Shown here piece by piece: positions 1 to 9,183 of a stretch of 64,000 nucleotides of DNA. Source of the stretch: Microbacterium sp. CSI-V (GTDB lineage: Bacteria > Actinomycetota > Actinomycetes > Actinomycetales > Microbacteriaceae); assembly GCF_001984105.1 (NCBI RefSeq), contig NZ_MTQM01000008.1, positions 744,001-808,000 on the forward strand, written 5' to 3'. The first letter of the stretch is position 1. Each line of letters starts with the position of its first letter. Made by a program: the position numbers and the translations under genes. Under the pieces are notes generated by a model. The model saw nothing but the letters and a program-made list of their open reading frames with translations. It did not search any database and had not been told where the DNA came from.

Positions 1-660
1 ACCCCGAAGGACCTCCCGGCGCTGAAGGCCGCGCTCGAGGAGACCGGCACGCAGCTCACCGCGCAGCTCGCCGAGCCGCGGACGCAGTTCATGATCCCGC
101 CGTGGGACCACTCGGAGTTCTACCGCAAGCTCGACGAGGGCGTCGCGATCGCGCAGGACCTCGGCTGCCCCCGCATCGTCGTCGGCAGCGGCACGGGCTT
201 CGGCGGCTGGAAGCGGCAGGTGCAGCTGGACAAGCTGATCGAGATCTATCGGAAGGCCGTCGCGCAGATCGACGGTTCGGGCGTCACGCTCGTGCTGGAG
301 CCCGTGAACGTCCGCGTCGACCACCCGGGTTCGCTGCTCGACCGCACGTCCGAGGCCGTCTACGTCGCGCGCGGCGTGGAGTCGCCGCAGTTCGGTGTGC
401 TCTACGACATCTACCACTCGGCCGTCGAGGGCGAGGACATGGAGGCGGAGCTCGAGAACGCGGGCGACCTCGTCAAGTACGTGCAGCTCGCCGACGCCCC
501 CGGGCGCGGGGAGCCGGGGACGGGCGACCTCGACTGGGCCGAGCGCTTCCGCCTGCTGCGCGCGAGCGGATACGACGGGCCGATCGGCCTGGAGTACTAC
601 CCCACGACCGAGTCCGCGGCATCCGTCGCCCACATCGTCGAGCTGGGGCGCACGGCATGA
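1..660 (+). CDS. sugar phosphate isomerase/epimerase, Hyi-like (5' partial)
   Basis: This is a TIM-barrel protein of the xylose-isomerase-like superfamily, closest in feel to hydroxypyruvate isomerase. The frame is open from base 1, so the N-terminus lies outside the window; 219 codons remain. Counting from the Met at 91, candidate metal ligands are Glu70 (VLEPVN), Asp106 (LYDIYH), Gln132 and Glu168 (LEYYP), the usual E-D-Q-E set of the fold. It overlaps the GMC oxidase by four bases (ATGA), so the two are translationally coupled. I infer a role in isomerising a keto-sugar or ketoacid product of the cluster. The exact substrate cannot be read from sequence. Confidence 0.85.
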   Translation, partial: TPKDLPALKAALEETGTQLTAQLAEPRTQFMIPPWDHSEFYRKLDEGVAIAQDLGCPRIVVGSGTGFGGWKRQVQLDKLIEIYRKAVAQIDGSGVTLVLEPVNVRVDHPGSLLDRTSEAVYVARGVESPQFGVLYDIYHSAVEGEDMEAELENAGDLVKYVQLADAPGRGEPGTGDLDWAERFRLLRASGYDGPIGLEYYPTTESAASVAHIVELGRTA

Positions 661-2171
661 GCGGGCGGCAGTACCCCGCGTCGGTCGACGTCGCGATCGT
701 CGGGAGCGGCCCTACGGGCGCGGCGTACGCCCGCGTGATCTCGGAGCGCGCGCCGGACCTGACGGTCGCGATGTTCGAGGTGGGTCCGACCGTGTCCGAC
801 CCGCCCGGCGCGCACGTGAAGAACATCGCCGAGCCGGCCGAGCGCACGCGCGCGCAGGTCGCGTCGGAGGGCCCGGGGGAGCGGGGAACGAAGGTCGTCA
901 GCCCCGGTGCCGCCAAGGCCGGGGTGCGCGGGGCGCGTCCCGGAACGTTCCTGCTCGACGACGGCTACGTCTTCGAGGGCGAGGACGGCCTGCCGGTCGC
1001 GGCGATGTCGAGCAACGTGGGCGGCATGGCCGCCCACTGGACCGGCGCGTGCCCGTGGCCGAACGAGAGCGAGCGCATCGGGTTCCTCCCCGACATGGAC
1101 GAACTCCTCGCCGAGGCCGAGCGTCTGCTCGGCGTCACGCGGGACGCCTTCGACTCCGCCCCGTTCGGCGAGATCGTGCGCGAACGGCTGGCTGCCGCGG
1201 TCGACGACGGACGCACGGACGCGACGAAGGTGCAGCGGATGCCGCTGGCCGTGCACCGGCGCGACGACGGTCGCCTGGTGTGGTCGGGGTCGGACGTGGT
1301 CCTCGGCGACGTGACGCGGACGAACCCCGCGTTCTCGTTGTTCGACGAGTCGCTCGTGACCTCGGTGGTCCTCGCCGACGGGCGCGCGGCGGGCGTCGTC
1401 GTCCGCGACCTGCGCTCGGGCGAAGAGCACGAGGTCGCCGCGCGGGCGGTCGTCGTCGCCGCCGACGCGCTGCGGACGCCGCAGCTGCTGTGGGCCTCGG
1501 GGGTGCGCCCGCCGGCCCTCGGCCGATACCTCAACGACCAGGCGCAGGTGGTGTTCGCGTCGCGGCTGCGCGACGTCGCCCCCCTCGGGGCCGACGCTCC
1601 GGCCACCGGACTCGCCGAGTACAGCGGCGTCAGCTGGGTGCCGTTCACCGACGCCGTGCCGTTCCACGGGCAGATCATGCAGCTCGACGCCTCGCCGATC
1701 GCGCTCGCCGAGGACGACCCGGTCGTGCCGGGGTCGATCGTCGGTCTCGGGCTGTTCTGCGCGAAGGACCTGCAGGCCGACGACCGCGTCGAGTTCGACG
1801 ACGCGCACGTCGACGGGTACGGGATGCCGGCTCCCCGCATCCACTACACCCTCACCGCTCGCGATCACGAGGTGATCGAGCGCGCCCGCGCGGAGATCAC
1901 GCGTCTGGCCGAGGCGATCGGCGATCCGGTCGGCGACCGGCCCTTCACCCTCCCGCTGGGGTCGTCGCTGCACTACCAGGGCTCGACGCGCATGGGTGCC
2001 GCCGATGACGGCGAGAGCGTGTGCGACACCGACGGTCAGGTCTGGGGCGTTCCGGGACTGTTCGTCGCCGGCAACGGCGTCATCCCGACTGCGACGGCCT
2101 GCAATCCCACGCTGACGTCCGTGGCGCTCGCGGTCCGCGGGGCCCGCGCGATCGCGGCATCCCTCGCCTGA
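657..2171 (+). CDS. GMC-type FAD sugar/C-glycoside 3-oxidase
   Basis: A 504-residue FAD oxidoreductase of the glucose-methanol-choline family. The N-terminal Rossmann motif is at residues 15-21 (GSGPTGA). The C-terminal catalytic pair is His439 (SSLHYQG) and Asn483 (CNPTLTS), as in pyranose 2-oxidase-like and CarA-type C-glycoside oxidases. Known CarA-type enzymes oxidise the sugar of a C-glycoside at C3 before the C-C bond is cut. The ATG at 657 overlaps the upstream stop codon. The deglycosidase-type genes that follow make C-glycoside 3-oxidation the best guess. Oxidation of free sugars or O-glycosides is the main alternative. Confidence 0.85.
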   Translation: MSGRQYPASVDVAIVGSGPTGAAYARVISERAPDLTVAMFEVGPTVSDPPGAHVKNIAEPAERTRAQVASEGPGERGTKVVSPGAAKAGVRGARPGTFLLDDGYVFEGEDGLPVAAMSSNVGGMAAHWTGACPWPNESERIGFLPDMDELLAEAERLLGVTRDAFDSAPFGEIVRERLAAAVDDGRTDATKVQRMPLAVHRRDDGRLVWSGSDVVLGDVTRTNPAFSLFDESLVTSVVLADGRAAGVVVRDLRSGEEHEVAARAVVVAADALRTPQLLWASGVRPPALGRYLNDQAQVVFASRLRDVAPLGADAPATGLAEYSGVSWVPFTDAVPFHGQIMQLDASPIALAEDDPVVPGSIVGLGLFCAKDLQADDRVEFDDAHVDGYGMPAPRIHYTLTARDHEVIERARAEITRLAEAIGDPVGDRPFTLPLGSSLHYQGSTRMGAADDGESVCDTDGQVWGVPGLFVAGNGVIPTATACNPTLTSVALAVRGARAIAASLA

Positions 2172-2175
2172 TTCC

Positions 2176-2211
2176 TTGCTTATGCAGAAATCAGACATTA
2201 GAGTGTAGGAA
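2176..2211 (+). promoter_or_regulatory. promoter with degenerate CGAC-N4-GTCG operator
   Basis: The 89-base gap after the GMC gene is A+T-rich compared with its surroundings. TTGCTT (2176-2181) lies 17 bases before TAGAGT (2199-2204), a plausible sigma-A promoter. An alternative -10, TAGGAA, is at 2206-2211. AGACATTAG at 2193-2201 matches one half of the palindrome found at 13764, 17005 and 24012. The second half (AGT) is degraded. Transcription would start about 40 bases before the GTG at 2261. Confidence 0.5.
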
Positions 2212-2260
2212 TCAGAACAAAGAAGTTCGCGGCTCCGGCCGCGCCGACGAGGAGGTCGCG

Positions 2261-2668
2261 GTGATCCCGGATCGCATCATCGAACAGGGCACGCTGCGTG
2301 CCCGCGACGGACGTGCGGCGGTGGAGGTCCGCCTCCCCTGGTACCGGGCGCTGCCGGCATCCTGCATCTCCGCGGCGAAGCTCACGATCGACGGGGTCGA
2401 GGCCCCGACCGAGACGCTCCGCTGGGAGATGAACGGCGAGGAGTTCACGTTCGGCGAGATGACGACGAACACGCAGGAGTGGTGGTTCCCCACCGACTCC
2501 GCCGTGCTCTCGGGAGACCTCGCGCTGGATGCCGGCGAGCACGAGGTCCGGGTCGATCTGACGCTCTACATCCCGTACATCATCATCGCCGACGACGAGG
2601 TGCTCCACATCGAGGAGCACGACACGAAGACGATGACGGTTCGTCAGGCCGAGGAGGCCCTCGCATGA
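2261..2668 (+). CDS. C-glycoside deglycosidase beta subunit (DUF6379), pair 1
   Basis: A 135-residue beta-sandwich-type protein matching the C-glycoside deglycosidase beta-subunit domain (DUF6379). The characteristic early segment VRLPWYRALP is present, as are an acidic middle and the strand LYIPYIIIADD. I chose the GTG at 2261 because a good ribosome site (GAGGAGG, 2249-2255) precedes it and the family's N-terminus starts here; the longer open frame upstream reads into the GMC gene. It overlaps the alpha-like gene by four bases. Known beta subunits form a complex with the alpha barrel and help shape the active site. Confidence 0.82.
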   Translation: MIPDRIIEQGTLRARDGRAAVEVRLPWYRALPASCISAAKLTIDGVEAPTETLRWEMNGEEFTFGEMTTNTQEWWFPTDSAVLSGDLALDAGEHEVRVDLTLYIPYIIIADDEVLHIEEHDTKTMTVRQAEEALA

Positions 2669-3765
2669 CCGCGCTCGGCACGCCCATCCAGGGCGTCACG
2701 CTCTACAGCTTCACCCGCGCGTTCCACGGGCGCGAGTACGACCTCGACCAGCTCATCCGCAAGACCGCGGCCGAGGGCTTCGGGCCGGGCCTGGAGATCA
2801 TCGGATTCTCCAGCTTCCGCGGGTTCCCCGACATCGACGACCACTTCGCCGGGCGCTTCTCCGACCTGATCGACGAGGTCGGCCTCGTCCGCACCTCGCT
2901 CGCGGTCAACGCCGACATCGGCCTGCGCCCCGACAAGCTCATGGACCAGGACGAGCTCATCGCCTACATGCGCCGGCAGATCGCGGCGGCGGCGAAACTC
3001 GGCTTCCCGATCGCGCGCGTGCAGATCTCGCTGACGCCCGACTCGATGGAGGCCCTCGCCCCCATCGCCGAGGAGTACGGCGTCACGCTCGCGCTCGAGG
3101 TGCACGCCGACCAGTACGCCTCGCACCCGCGTATCCTCGCCCTCCGCGACCGGTACGAGCAGGTCGGTTCGCCGTTCCTCGGCTTCACGATGGACTGGGG
3201 CGCCACCGTCACCGGCTTCGCGCCCTCGCTCCTCGAGGCGTACCGCCGCCGGGGCGCGTCGGAGGAGCTGCTCGCCGCCGTCGTCGCGCTGTGGGACGAG
3301 TACTACGAGCAGGGTCCGCCCGCCGACCAGGCCGACCACGGTCAGCGGTTCGGCCGCTTCATCGGCCTCTCGCACCAGTACGGCCGCCCCGACCTCGGCA
3401 TCGATCTCGGCATCAACGGCACCGGACTCTTCGGTCCGGCGCGGGTCGACGACTGGCTCGAGATCATGCCCTGGGTGCGTCACGTGCACGGCAAGTTCTT
3501 CGGCATCGACGAGAACGGCCAGGAGCCCTCGGTGCCCGTCGCCGACCTCATCACCCTTCTCGTCGACAACGGTTACAGCGGCGCCGTGTCCAGCGAGTAC
3601 GAGGGCTGGCACTGGAACCACTGGCAGAGCCCGTTCGAGATCATCCGCGCCGAGCAGGTCATCCAGCGCACGGCCGCCGCGGCCGCGGGCTCGCGCATGA
3701 TCACGGATGCCGCCGAGGCCCGGCGCACCCTCGACACCCACCTGTCGCACGCCGTGCGCGCCTGA
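2665..3765 (+). CDS. C-glycoside deglycosidase alpha subunit-like, pair 1
   Basis: A 366-residue TIM barrel of the sugar phosphate isomerase/epimerase superfamily, the length typical of C-deglycosidase alpha subunits. Candidate metal ligands are Glu145 (LEVH), Asp177 (TMDWG), His275 (HVHGKF) and Glu311 (SSEYEG). His147, two residues after the first ligand, sits where the catalytic base is expected. In the known enzymes a divalent metal helps deprotonate and cleave the C-C bond between a 3-keto sugar and its aglycone. The ATGA overlap with the beta gene supports stoichiometric expression. The assignment rests on motif spacing and partner gene, not on a database search. Confidence 0.8.
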   Translation: MTALGTPIQGVTLYSFTRAFHGREYDLDQLIRKTAAEGFGPGLEIIGFSSFRGFPDIDDHFAGRFSDLIDEVGLVRTSLAVNADIGLRPDKLMDQDELIAYMRRQIAAAAKLGFPIARVQISLTPDSMEALAPIAEEYGVTLALEVHADQYASHPRILALRDRYEQVGSPFLGFTMDWGATVTGFAPSLLEAYRRRGASEELLAAVVALWDEYYEQGPPADQADHGQRFGRFIGLSHQYGRPDLGIDLGINGTGLFGPARVDDWLEIMPWVRHVHGKFFGIDENGQEPSVPVADLITLLVDNGYSGAVSSEYEGWHWNHWQSPFEIIRAEQVIQRTAAAAAGSRMITDAAEARRTLDTHLSHAVRA

Positions 3766-3778
3766 AAGGACACCCGCC

Positions 3779-4813
3779 ATGAGTGACGGCATCGCCGGGA
3801 CCGGCATCCAGCTCGGGACCACCCTCTACTCGATGACGAGCGAGTTCGCCGCGGGGCTGTACACGCCCGAGACGCTGATCCGCGAGGTCCACGACCAGGG
3901 CATCGGCCCGGGCGTCGAGTTCAACTTCGCGCAGCTGCTGCGGTCGTACCCCGACGTGGACGACGACTTCGTGCAGCTGTGGTTCGACTCGCTCGAGAGA
4001 TACGGCCTCGAGGCCAGCGCGGTCGGCACGAACCTCGACATGGGGCGCCGCAAGGACCGCGACATGACGCCCGACGAGGAGCACGAGTTCTTCGCCCGCC
4101 AGCTGAAGTCGGCGCACACGTTGGGCTTCCGCACGGTCGTCATCCGCTCGGCGGGGAAGGAACTGCTGCGCAGTCTGCTGCCCCTCGCCGAGAAGTACGA
4201 CCAGAAGCTCGCCTACGAGATCCACGCGCCCTCCGGCCCGAACGACCCGAAGGTGCTCGAGATCCGCGAGGTGTACGAGGAGCTCGGCAGCGACCGCCTC
4301 GGCTTCACCGCCGACTTCTCCTCGACCATGCACTCGCTCTCCCCGACGCTGCTGCGCACGCTCGGCCAGATGGGCATGGACGAGAAGCACTTCCCGGTCA
4401 TGGACGAGATCTGGCACGAGCCGGCCCCCATGCACGTGCGCAACCAGACCTTCGAGGACTACCTCTCGGGCGAGGGCGTCGACCCGCTGCGCTTCGGACC
4501 GTTCACGCGCCTCGCGTTCAACATGCACGGGCTGGTGCCGCCGGAGGAGTGGCTCGACATCATGCCGCAGATCTTCCACGTCCACGCGAAGTTCTACGAC
4601 ATCGGGCCCGACGGCCAGGAGCCCGCGATGGACATCCCGCGCATCGTGAAGCAGTTCGTCGTCGGGGGCTACCGGGGCTACCTCTCCAGCGAATGGGAGG
4701 GCCACGCGTTCAGCGATCTCGGTGAGAGCGACCCCATCGACCTCGTCAAGAAGCAGCACGCGCTCATGCGCACCGCCATCGAAGAGACCGTCGCCGCGCA
4801 CCAGCCGGCCTGA
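3779..4813 (+). CDS. C-glycoside deglycosidase alpha subunit-like, pair 2
   Basis: A 344-residue paralogue of the preceding barrel with the same layout: Glu147 (YEIH), His149, Asp179 (TADFS), His269 (HVHAKF) and Glu305 (SSEWEG). The ATG at 3779 follows GAAAGGA by a good spacing, 13 bases after the upstream stop. Its likely beta partner is the DUF6379 gene at 5631, separated from it by an NTF2-like gene. Two intact alpha-like copies in tandem suggest either different substrate ranges or alternative partner exchange. All the active-site residues I can identify are kept. Confidence 0.78.
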   Translation: MSDGIAGTGIQLGTTLYSMTSEFAAGLYTPETLIREVHDQGIGPGVEFNFAQLLRSYPDVDDDFVQLWFDSLERYGLEASAVGTNLDMGRRKDRDMTPDEEHEFFARQLKSAHTLGFRTVVIRSAGKELLRSLLPLAEKYDQKLAYEIHAPSGPNDPKVLEIREVYEELGSDRLGFTADFSSTMHSLSPTLLRTLGQMGMDEKHFPVMDEIWHEPAPMHVRNQTFEDYLSGEGVDPLRFGPFTRLAFNMHGLVPPEEWLDIMPQIFHVHAKFYDIGPDGQEPAMDIPRIVKQFVVGGYRGYLSSEWEGHAFSDLGESDPIDLVKKQHALMRTAIEETVAAHQPA

Positions 4814-4839
4814 CACCCATCACGTACGAAGGAGTATCC

Positions 4840-5622
4840 GTGTCGAACACCACCACCGAGGCATCCCTCTCGGACCTCGTCGCCGAGATCGTGCGCCTGC
4901 GCGAGCAGGTCGAGGCCGCCCAGTCCCTCGCGCAGCGCGCCGAGGACCGCGGACAGGTCGAGAACCTGTTCAACCGCTACATGCACCTGCACAACGCGTT
5001 CGAGGACGAGCAGATCATCCCGATGTGGGTGAAAGAGGGCACCGAGGGGATCCGCGCGCGCTACACCAACGCCGGTCAGTACACGACGTGGCAGAGCGTC
5101 ACCGACTACCACCGCGGCCGCCCCCACCCCGAGGGCAAGCTGATCCTCCACACCACGAACACCCCGGTGATCGAGGTCGCCGCCGACGGCAAGACCGCCA
5201 AGGGCGTCTGGCTCATGGCCGGCACCGAATCGGGCCTGACCGACCCCCGGGTCGCCGAGGCGTTCCCCGACATGTACTCGCCCGACGAGGTGCTCGGCAA
5301 GAAGGTCTGGGCGCACTGGGTGTGGTGCAAGTACGCCATCGACTTCCTCAAGCAGGACGGCGAGTGGAAGTTCTGGAAGTTCCGCTGCTACGAGCTCGCC
5401 CGTGCCCCCTTCGAAGAGAACTGGGTCAGCTTCGGCCTGAAGAACCAGGGTGCGTTCGACCTCGACCTCATGTACTTCGGCGACGACGGCAAGCCCGTCT
5501 TCATGCCGCCGGCCGACGAGCCGGTGCCGTCGAAGAACCACCCCTACAGCCCCGAGACGACGCAGAAGCTCGAGCCCGTGCCGCCGGTCGCGCACGAGCA
5601 CTTCGTCGACACCTTCGCCTAG
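4840..5622 (+). CDS. NTF2/SnoaL-like protein between alpha and beta genes
   Basis: A 260-residue protein starting at GTG 4840 after GAAGGAG. Residues 1-45 are acidic and Gln/Arg/Glu-rich and may form a short coiled coil. The rest resembles the cone-shaped NTF2/SnoaL fold (RYMHLHNAFEDE start, then strands with YTTWQSVTDYHRG and KVWAHWVWCKYAIDF). That fold covers dehydratases, isomerases and cyclases with no universal catalytic motif. Its place between an alpha-like and a beta-type subunit suggests it acts on the same substrate, perhaps as a lyase or dehydratase on the keto sugar or aglycone. That role is inference. Confidence 0.72.
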   Translation: MSNTTTEASLSDLVAEIVRLREQVEAAQSLAQRAEDRGQVENLFNRYMHLHNAFEDEQIIPMWVKEGTEGIRARYTNAGQYTTWQSVTDYHRGRPHPEGKLILHTTNTPVIEVAADGKTAKGVWLMAGTESGLTDPRVAEAFPDMYSPDEVLGKKVWAHWVWCKYAIDFLKQDGEWKFWKFRCYELARAPFEENWVSFGLKNQGAFDLDLMYFGDDGKPVFMPPADEPVPSKNHPYSPETTQKLEPVPPVAHEHFVDTFA

Positions 5623-5630
5623 GAGTCCCC

Positions 5631-6047
5631 GTGGCCACCCACAACTCGCTCTTCGCCGAGAAAGACGTCCGTCGCACCGACGACGGGCTCGCCGTCTCGG
5701 TACAGCTGCCGTGGTACCGCAGCCTCTGGCTGTCGGCGGTCGACGGCGTCGCCGCCACCGTGAACGGCGTCGCGATCCCCACGGAAGACCTCCGGTTCGT
5801 CCTCGAGGGTCGCGAGTACCGCGTCGAGGAGCTGCCGGAGCAGTCCGACACCCTGTGGTTCGTCGCCGACCGCCCTGACGTGCGGATCCACCTCGACACG
5901 CCGCCCGCGGCGGGCGAGACGATCACCGTCGAGGTGGTGCTGACGATGCGTCTGCTCTACATGCAGATCATGCCGGGCGTCGACGGCGGCCCCGGCCGCT
6001 ACGTCACGAACCGCGTGCCGGTCGAGCGCGAGCTGGTGCTGGCATGA
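5631..6047 (+). CDS. C-glycoside deglycosidase beta subunit (DUF6379), pair 2
   Basis: A 138-residue second DUF6379 protein. The family signature VQLPWYRSLWLS lies near residues 24-35, followed by a strand pattern like that of the copy at 2261. The GTG at 5631 is preceded by AGGAG only five bases away and just eight bases after the upstream stop. It overlaps the Gfo/Idh gene by four bases. The paired alpha-like subunit is most likely the gene at 3779. Sequence similarity to the first copy is moderate, so the two pairs are not a recent duplication. Confidence 0.82.
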   Translation: MATHNSLFAEKDVRRTDDGLAVSVQLPWYRSLWLSAVDGVAATVNGVAIPTEDLRFVLEGREYRVEELPEQSDTLWFVADRPDVRIHLDTPPAAGETITVEVVLTMRLLYMQIMPGVDGGPGRYVTNRVPVERELVLA

Positions 6048-7234
6048 CATCCGCCCGGCCCCTGCGCGTGGCGATGATCGGCTACGGCTTCATGGGGGCG
6101 GCGCATTCGGTCGGGTGGCGGCAGGCGCCGCACGTCTTCGATCTGGCGCGCCCGGTGGAGATGACCGTCGTCGTCGGTCGGAACGCGGATGCCGTGGCAT
6201 CCGCCGCCGCGAAGTGGGGCTGGGCGGAATCGGCCACCGACTGGCGCGAGGTGATCGCCCGGGACGACATCGACATCGTCGACATCGTGACTCCGGGCGA
6301 CTCCCACGCCGAGATCGCGATCGCGGCGCTCGAGGCCGGCAAGCACGTCCTGTGCGAGAAGCCGCTGGCGAACACCGTGGCCGAGGCCGAGGCGATGGCC
6401 GAGGCGGCGGAGCGGGCGCGGGCGCGCGGCATCCGGTCGATGGTGGGGTTCACGTACCGGCGGGTCCCGGCGGTGACGCTGCTGCGCGACATGATCGCCG
6501 AGGGGGCGGTGGGAGCGGTGCAGCAGGTGCGCGCGGCGTACCGGCAGGACTGGCTCGTCGACCCCGGGATGCCGCTCGCCTGGCGCCTGCAGAAGGAGCA
6601 TGCCGGGTCGGGGGCGCTCGGTGACATCGGCGCGCACATCATCGACATGACCCGGTTCGTCACGGGGCTCGACATCGACAGCGTCACCGGCACGCTCGAG
6701 ACGATCGTGAAGCAGCGTCCGCTGCAGGCGGCCGGATCGGGGCTCTCGGGCTCGGCGGGGGAGGGCGTCGGCGACGTCACGGTCGACGACGCCGCGATCT
6801 TCACCGGCCGGCTGTCCAACGGCGCGTTGGCGTCGTTCGAGGCGACGCGGTTCGCCACGGGCCGCAAGAACGCGCTCACGATCGAAGTGTCCGGCGACCG
6901 CGGGGCGCTCGCGTTCGACCTGGAAGACCTCAACAGCCTGCGGTTCTACGACCGCACGGCACCCGAGGGACGCCAGGGGTTCACCCAGATCCTCGTCACC
7001 GAGGCCGTGCACCCGTACGTCGCCGCGTGGTGGCCGGCCGGTCACATGCTCGGCTACGAGCACGGCTTCACCCACCAGGTGGTCGACCTGGTTGACGCGA
7101 TCGACAGCGGGACCGACCCGCACCCCTCGTTCGCCGAGGGACTCAGCGTCCAGCAGGTGCTCGACGCGGTCGAGCGCAGCTCCGCCGCAGCCGCCGCGTG
7201 GACGAGCGTGGCATCCCCCGTTCCGGTCTCCTGA
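6044..7234 (+). CDS. Gfo/Idh/MocA family sugar oxidoreductase 1
   Basis: A 396-residue NAD(P)-dependent oxidoreductase. The Rossmann motif GYGFMG is near residues 11-16, and the family signature CEKPLANT is about 90 residues later, carrying the lysine used in hydride transfer. The second domain is the alpha/beta fold that binds sugar. It is coupled to the upstream DUF6379 gene by an ATGA overlap. In 3-keto-sugar pathways such enzymes reduce or oxidise the keto sugar after the glycoside bond is cut, and that is my working role here. Substrate and direction are unknown. Confidence 0.85.
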   Translation: MTSARPLRVAMIGYGFMGAAHSVGWRQAPHVFDLARPVEMTVVVGRNADAVASAAAKWGWAESATDWREVIARDDIDIVDIVTPGDSHAEIAIAALEAGKHVLCEKPLANTVAEAEAMAEAAERARARGIRSMVGFTYRRVPAVTLLRDMIAEGAVGAVQQVRAAYRQDWLVDPGMPLAWRLQKEHAGSGALGDIGAHIIDMTRFVTGLDIDSVTGTLETIVKQRPLQAAGSGLSGSAGEGVGDVTVDDAAIFTGRLSNGALASFEATRFATGRKNALTIEVSGDRGALAFDLEDLNSLRFYDRTAPEGRQGFTQILVTEAVHPYVAAWWPAGHMLGYEHGFTHQVVDLVDAIDSGTDPHPSFAEGLSVQQVLDAVERSSAAAAAWTSVASPVPVS

Positions 7235-7245
7235 AAGGTTTCGTC

Positions 7246-8250
7246 ATGGCACGCCCGATCACCCTGTTCACCGGCCAGTGGGCCGACCTGCCCTTCGAAG
7301 AGGTCGCGCGTCTCGCGGGCGAGTGGGGCTACGACGGCCTCGAGATCGCCTGCTGGGGCGACCACATCGACGTCTCGCGCTGGGACGACGCCGACTACGT
7401 CCAGTCGCGTCTCGACATCCTCGAGCGCCACGGACTGAAGGTCTGGACCATCGCGAACCACCTCGTCGGCCAGGCCGTGTGCGACGACCCCATCGACGAG
7501 CGGCACCACGACATCGTGCCGTCGCGCGTGTGGGGCGACGGGGATGCCGAGGGCGTGCGGCAGCGCGCCGCGGAAGACCTCAAGAACACGGCGCGCTTCG
7601 CCGCGAAGCTCGGGGTCTCGACGGTGACCGGCTTCACGGGGTCGAGCATCTGGAAGTACGTCGCCATGTTCCCGCCGGCATCCGAAGCGATGATCGACGC
7701 GGGATACCGCGACTTCGCCGACCGGTGGCATCCGATCCTCGACGTGTTCGAAGAGGTCGGGGTGCGTTTCGCGCTCGAGGTGCACCCGTCCGAGATCGCG
7801 TACGACTACTGGACCGCGAAGAAGACGCTCGAGGCGATCGGCCACCGGAAGAGCTTCGGCTTCAACTTCGACCCGTCGCACTTCGTCTGGCAGCAGCTGG
7901 ATTCGGTCGCCTTCGTCCTCGACTACGCCGAGCACATCTTCCATGTGCACTGCAAGGAGTCGGTCACGAACCTCGACGGCCGCAACGGCGTGCTCGGCTC
8001 GCACCTCTCGTGGGACAACCCGCGGCGCGGCTGGACGTTCGTCTCCACCGGGCACGGCGCCGTGCCGTGGGAGCCGCTGTTCCGCGCGCTGAACGCGATC
8101 GGCTACGACGGTCCGACGAGCGTGGAGTGGGAGGACGCCGGCATGGACCGGCTCGTCGGCGGCCCCGAAGCGCTCGCCTTCGTCCGCAAGCTCGGTGAGA
8201 TCACCCCGCCCCACCAGTTGTTCGACGCCGCGTTCTCGCGAAAGGACTGA
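7246..8250 (+). CDS. sugar phosphate isomerase/epimerase TIM barrel
   Basis: A 334-residue barrel with candidate metal ligands Glu178 (LEVHP), Asp209 (NFDPSH), His235 (HVHCK) and Glu294 (SVEWED). I chose the ATG at 7246 because GAAAGG (7234-7239) sits at good spacing; the in-frame ATG at 7198 would overlap the upstream gene and lacks a ribosome site. It differs from the deglycosidase-like alpha proteins in lacking their N-terminal SYSMT/LYSFT type start, and it has no DUF6379 neighbour. A keto-sugar isomerase or epimerase acting after deglycosylation is the likely job. Confidence 0.82.
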   Translation: MARPITLFTGQWADLPFEEVARLAGEWGYDGLEIACWGDHIDVSRWDDADYVQSRLDILERHGLKVWTIANHLVGQAVCDDPIDERHHDIVPSRVWGDGDAEGVRQRAAEDLKNTARFAAKLGVSTVTGFTGSSIWKYVAMFPPASEAMIDAGYRDFADRWHPILDVFEEVGVRFALEVHPSEIAYDYWTAKKTLEAIGHRKSFGFNFDPSHFVWQQLDSVAFVLDYAEHIFHVHCKESVTNLDGRNGVLGSHLSWDNPRRGWTFVSTGHGAVPWEPLFRALNAIGYDGPTSVEWEDAGMDRLVGGPEALAFVRKLGEITPPHQLFDAAFSRKD

Positions 8251-8253
8251 GCC

Positions 8254-9117
8254 GTGCTGAACGTGCTGATCCTCTCGGGGCACATGACCGTCGAGCACGA
8301 CAACGCCCACCGCAGCTTCCGCCTGCACAACCAGTGGATCACGACGCTCCTGGAGGACACCGGGCGCTTCCACGTGCGGGTCGTCGAGGACCCGCGCGGG
8401 CTGCCCGCGAGCGTCATCGCCAAGTACGACGTGCTGATCGTCGTGTTCGAGGGCCGCGACGGTTACCACGACATCGCGACCGGGTTCGGGGCCGAGACGG
8501 ATGCCGCGATCCTGCGTTTCGTGCACGACGAGGGCAAGGGCATCGTGTGGTTCCACGGCTCCGCCGCCCAGGAGGACCGCTGGGGCTACCCCGAGGAGTA
8601 CAACGTCATGCGCGGAGCCAAGCTCAGCGCGTGGGAGACGGGGCTGCGTCCGCGTCCATGGGGCGAGGCCCTGCTGCGGACCGCCGAGCCCCGGCATCCG
8701 ATCACCGAGGGCATCAACGAGACGTGGACCGTCACCGGTGACGACATCCTCGTCGGCGTGCAGATGTACGAGGGCGCCCAGGTGCTGCTGACGACCTTCG
8801 ACGACCTCGAGGCGTACGAGAAGGCGCCCGTGTGGCCGATGTCGCACTACCCGGTCGACATCCCGCCGGAGGGTATCGCGGCGCTGCCGGGCATCAACAC
8901 CGACCAGCCGCTCGCGTGGATCAACGAGTACGGCGCGGGCCGGTCGTTCACGATCACGATCGGGCACGACATCGACACGTTCCGGCGCATCGAGTTCATC
9001 CGCATGTTCCCACGCGGTGTCGAGTGGGCGGCGACCGGCGAAGTCACGCTCACCGGCCCCGATCGCCGCGGCGACCGCCGCATCAACCCCTGGCCGTACT
9101 ACAACGGCGAGGGGTGA
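8254..9117 (+). CDS. ThuA-domain protein
   Basis: A 287-residue protein of the ThuA-like family, which has a class I glutamine amidotransferase-like fold. It opens with a strand (LNVLILSGHMTVEH) and has the GxVWFHGSAAQ turn near residue 100. In rhizobial trehalose utilisation ThuA works with the Gfo/Idh enzyme ThuB on 3-keto disaccharides, so its presence beside Gfo/Idh genes fits 3-keto-sugar processing. The GTG at 8254 is three bases after the upstream stop. Its precise reaction in this family remains uncertain. Confidence 0.8.
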   Translation: MLNVLILSGHMTVEHDNAHRSFRLHNQWITTLLEDTGRFHVRVVEDPRGLPASVIAKYDVLIVVFEGRDGYHDIATGFGAETDAAILRFVHDEGKGIVWFHGSAAQEDRWGYPEEYNVMRGAKLSAWETGLRPRPWGEALLRTAEPRHPITEGINETWTVTGDDILVGVQMYEGAQVLLTTFDDLEAYEKAPVWPMSHYPVDIPPEGIAALPGINTDQPLAWINEYGAGRSFTITIGHDIDTFRRIEFIRMFPRGVEWAATGEVTLTGPDRRGDRRINPWPYYNGEG

Positions 9118-9120
9118 GGG

Positions 9121-9160
9121 CCGGGCGGGGCGGGGCGCGGGCGGGGCGGGGCGGGGCGGC
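9121..9160 (+). other. G-rich run with quadruplex potential
   Basis: Just after the ThuA gene stop codon the + strand carries seven or more runs of three or four G separated by single C or CGC. This fits the G-quadruplex pattern, and the RNA would also carry it. The spacing of one base between runs predicts a stable parallel form. It could act as a transcript-end or pausing signal; that is inference. Confidence 0.55.
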
Positions 9161-9183
9161 GTCCGGGCCGCGGCCGTGTCACG

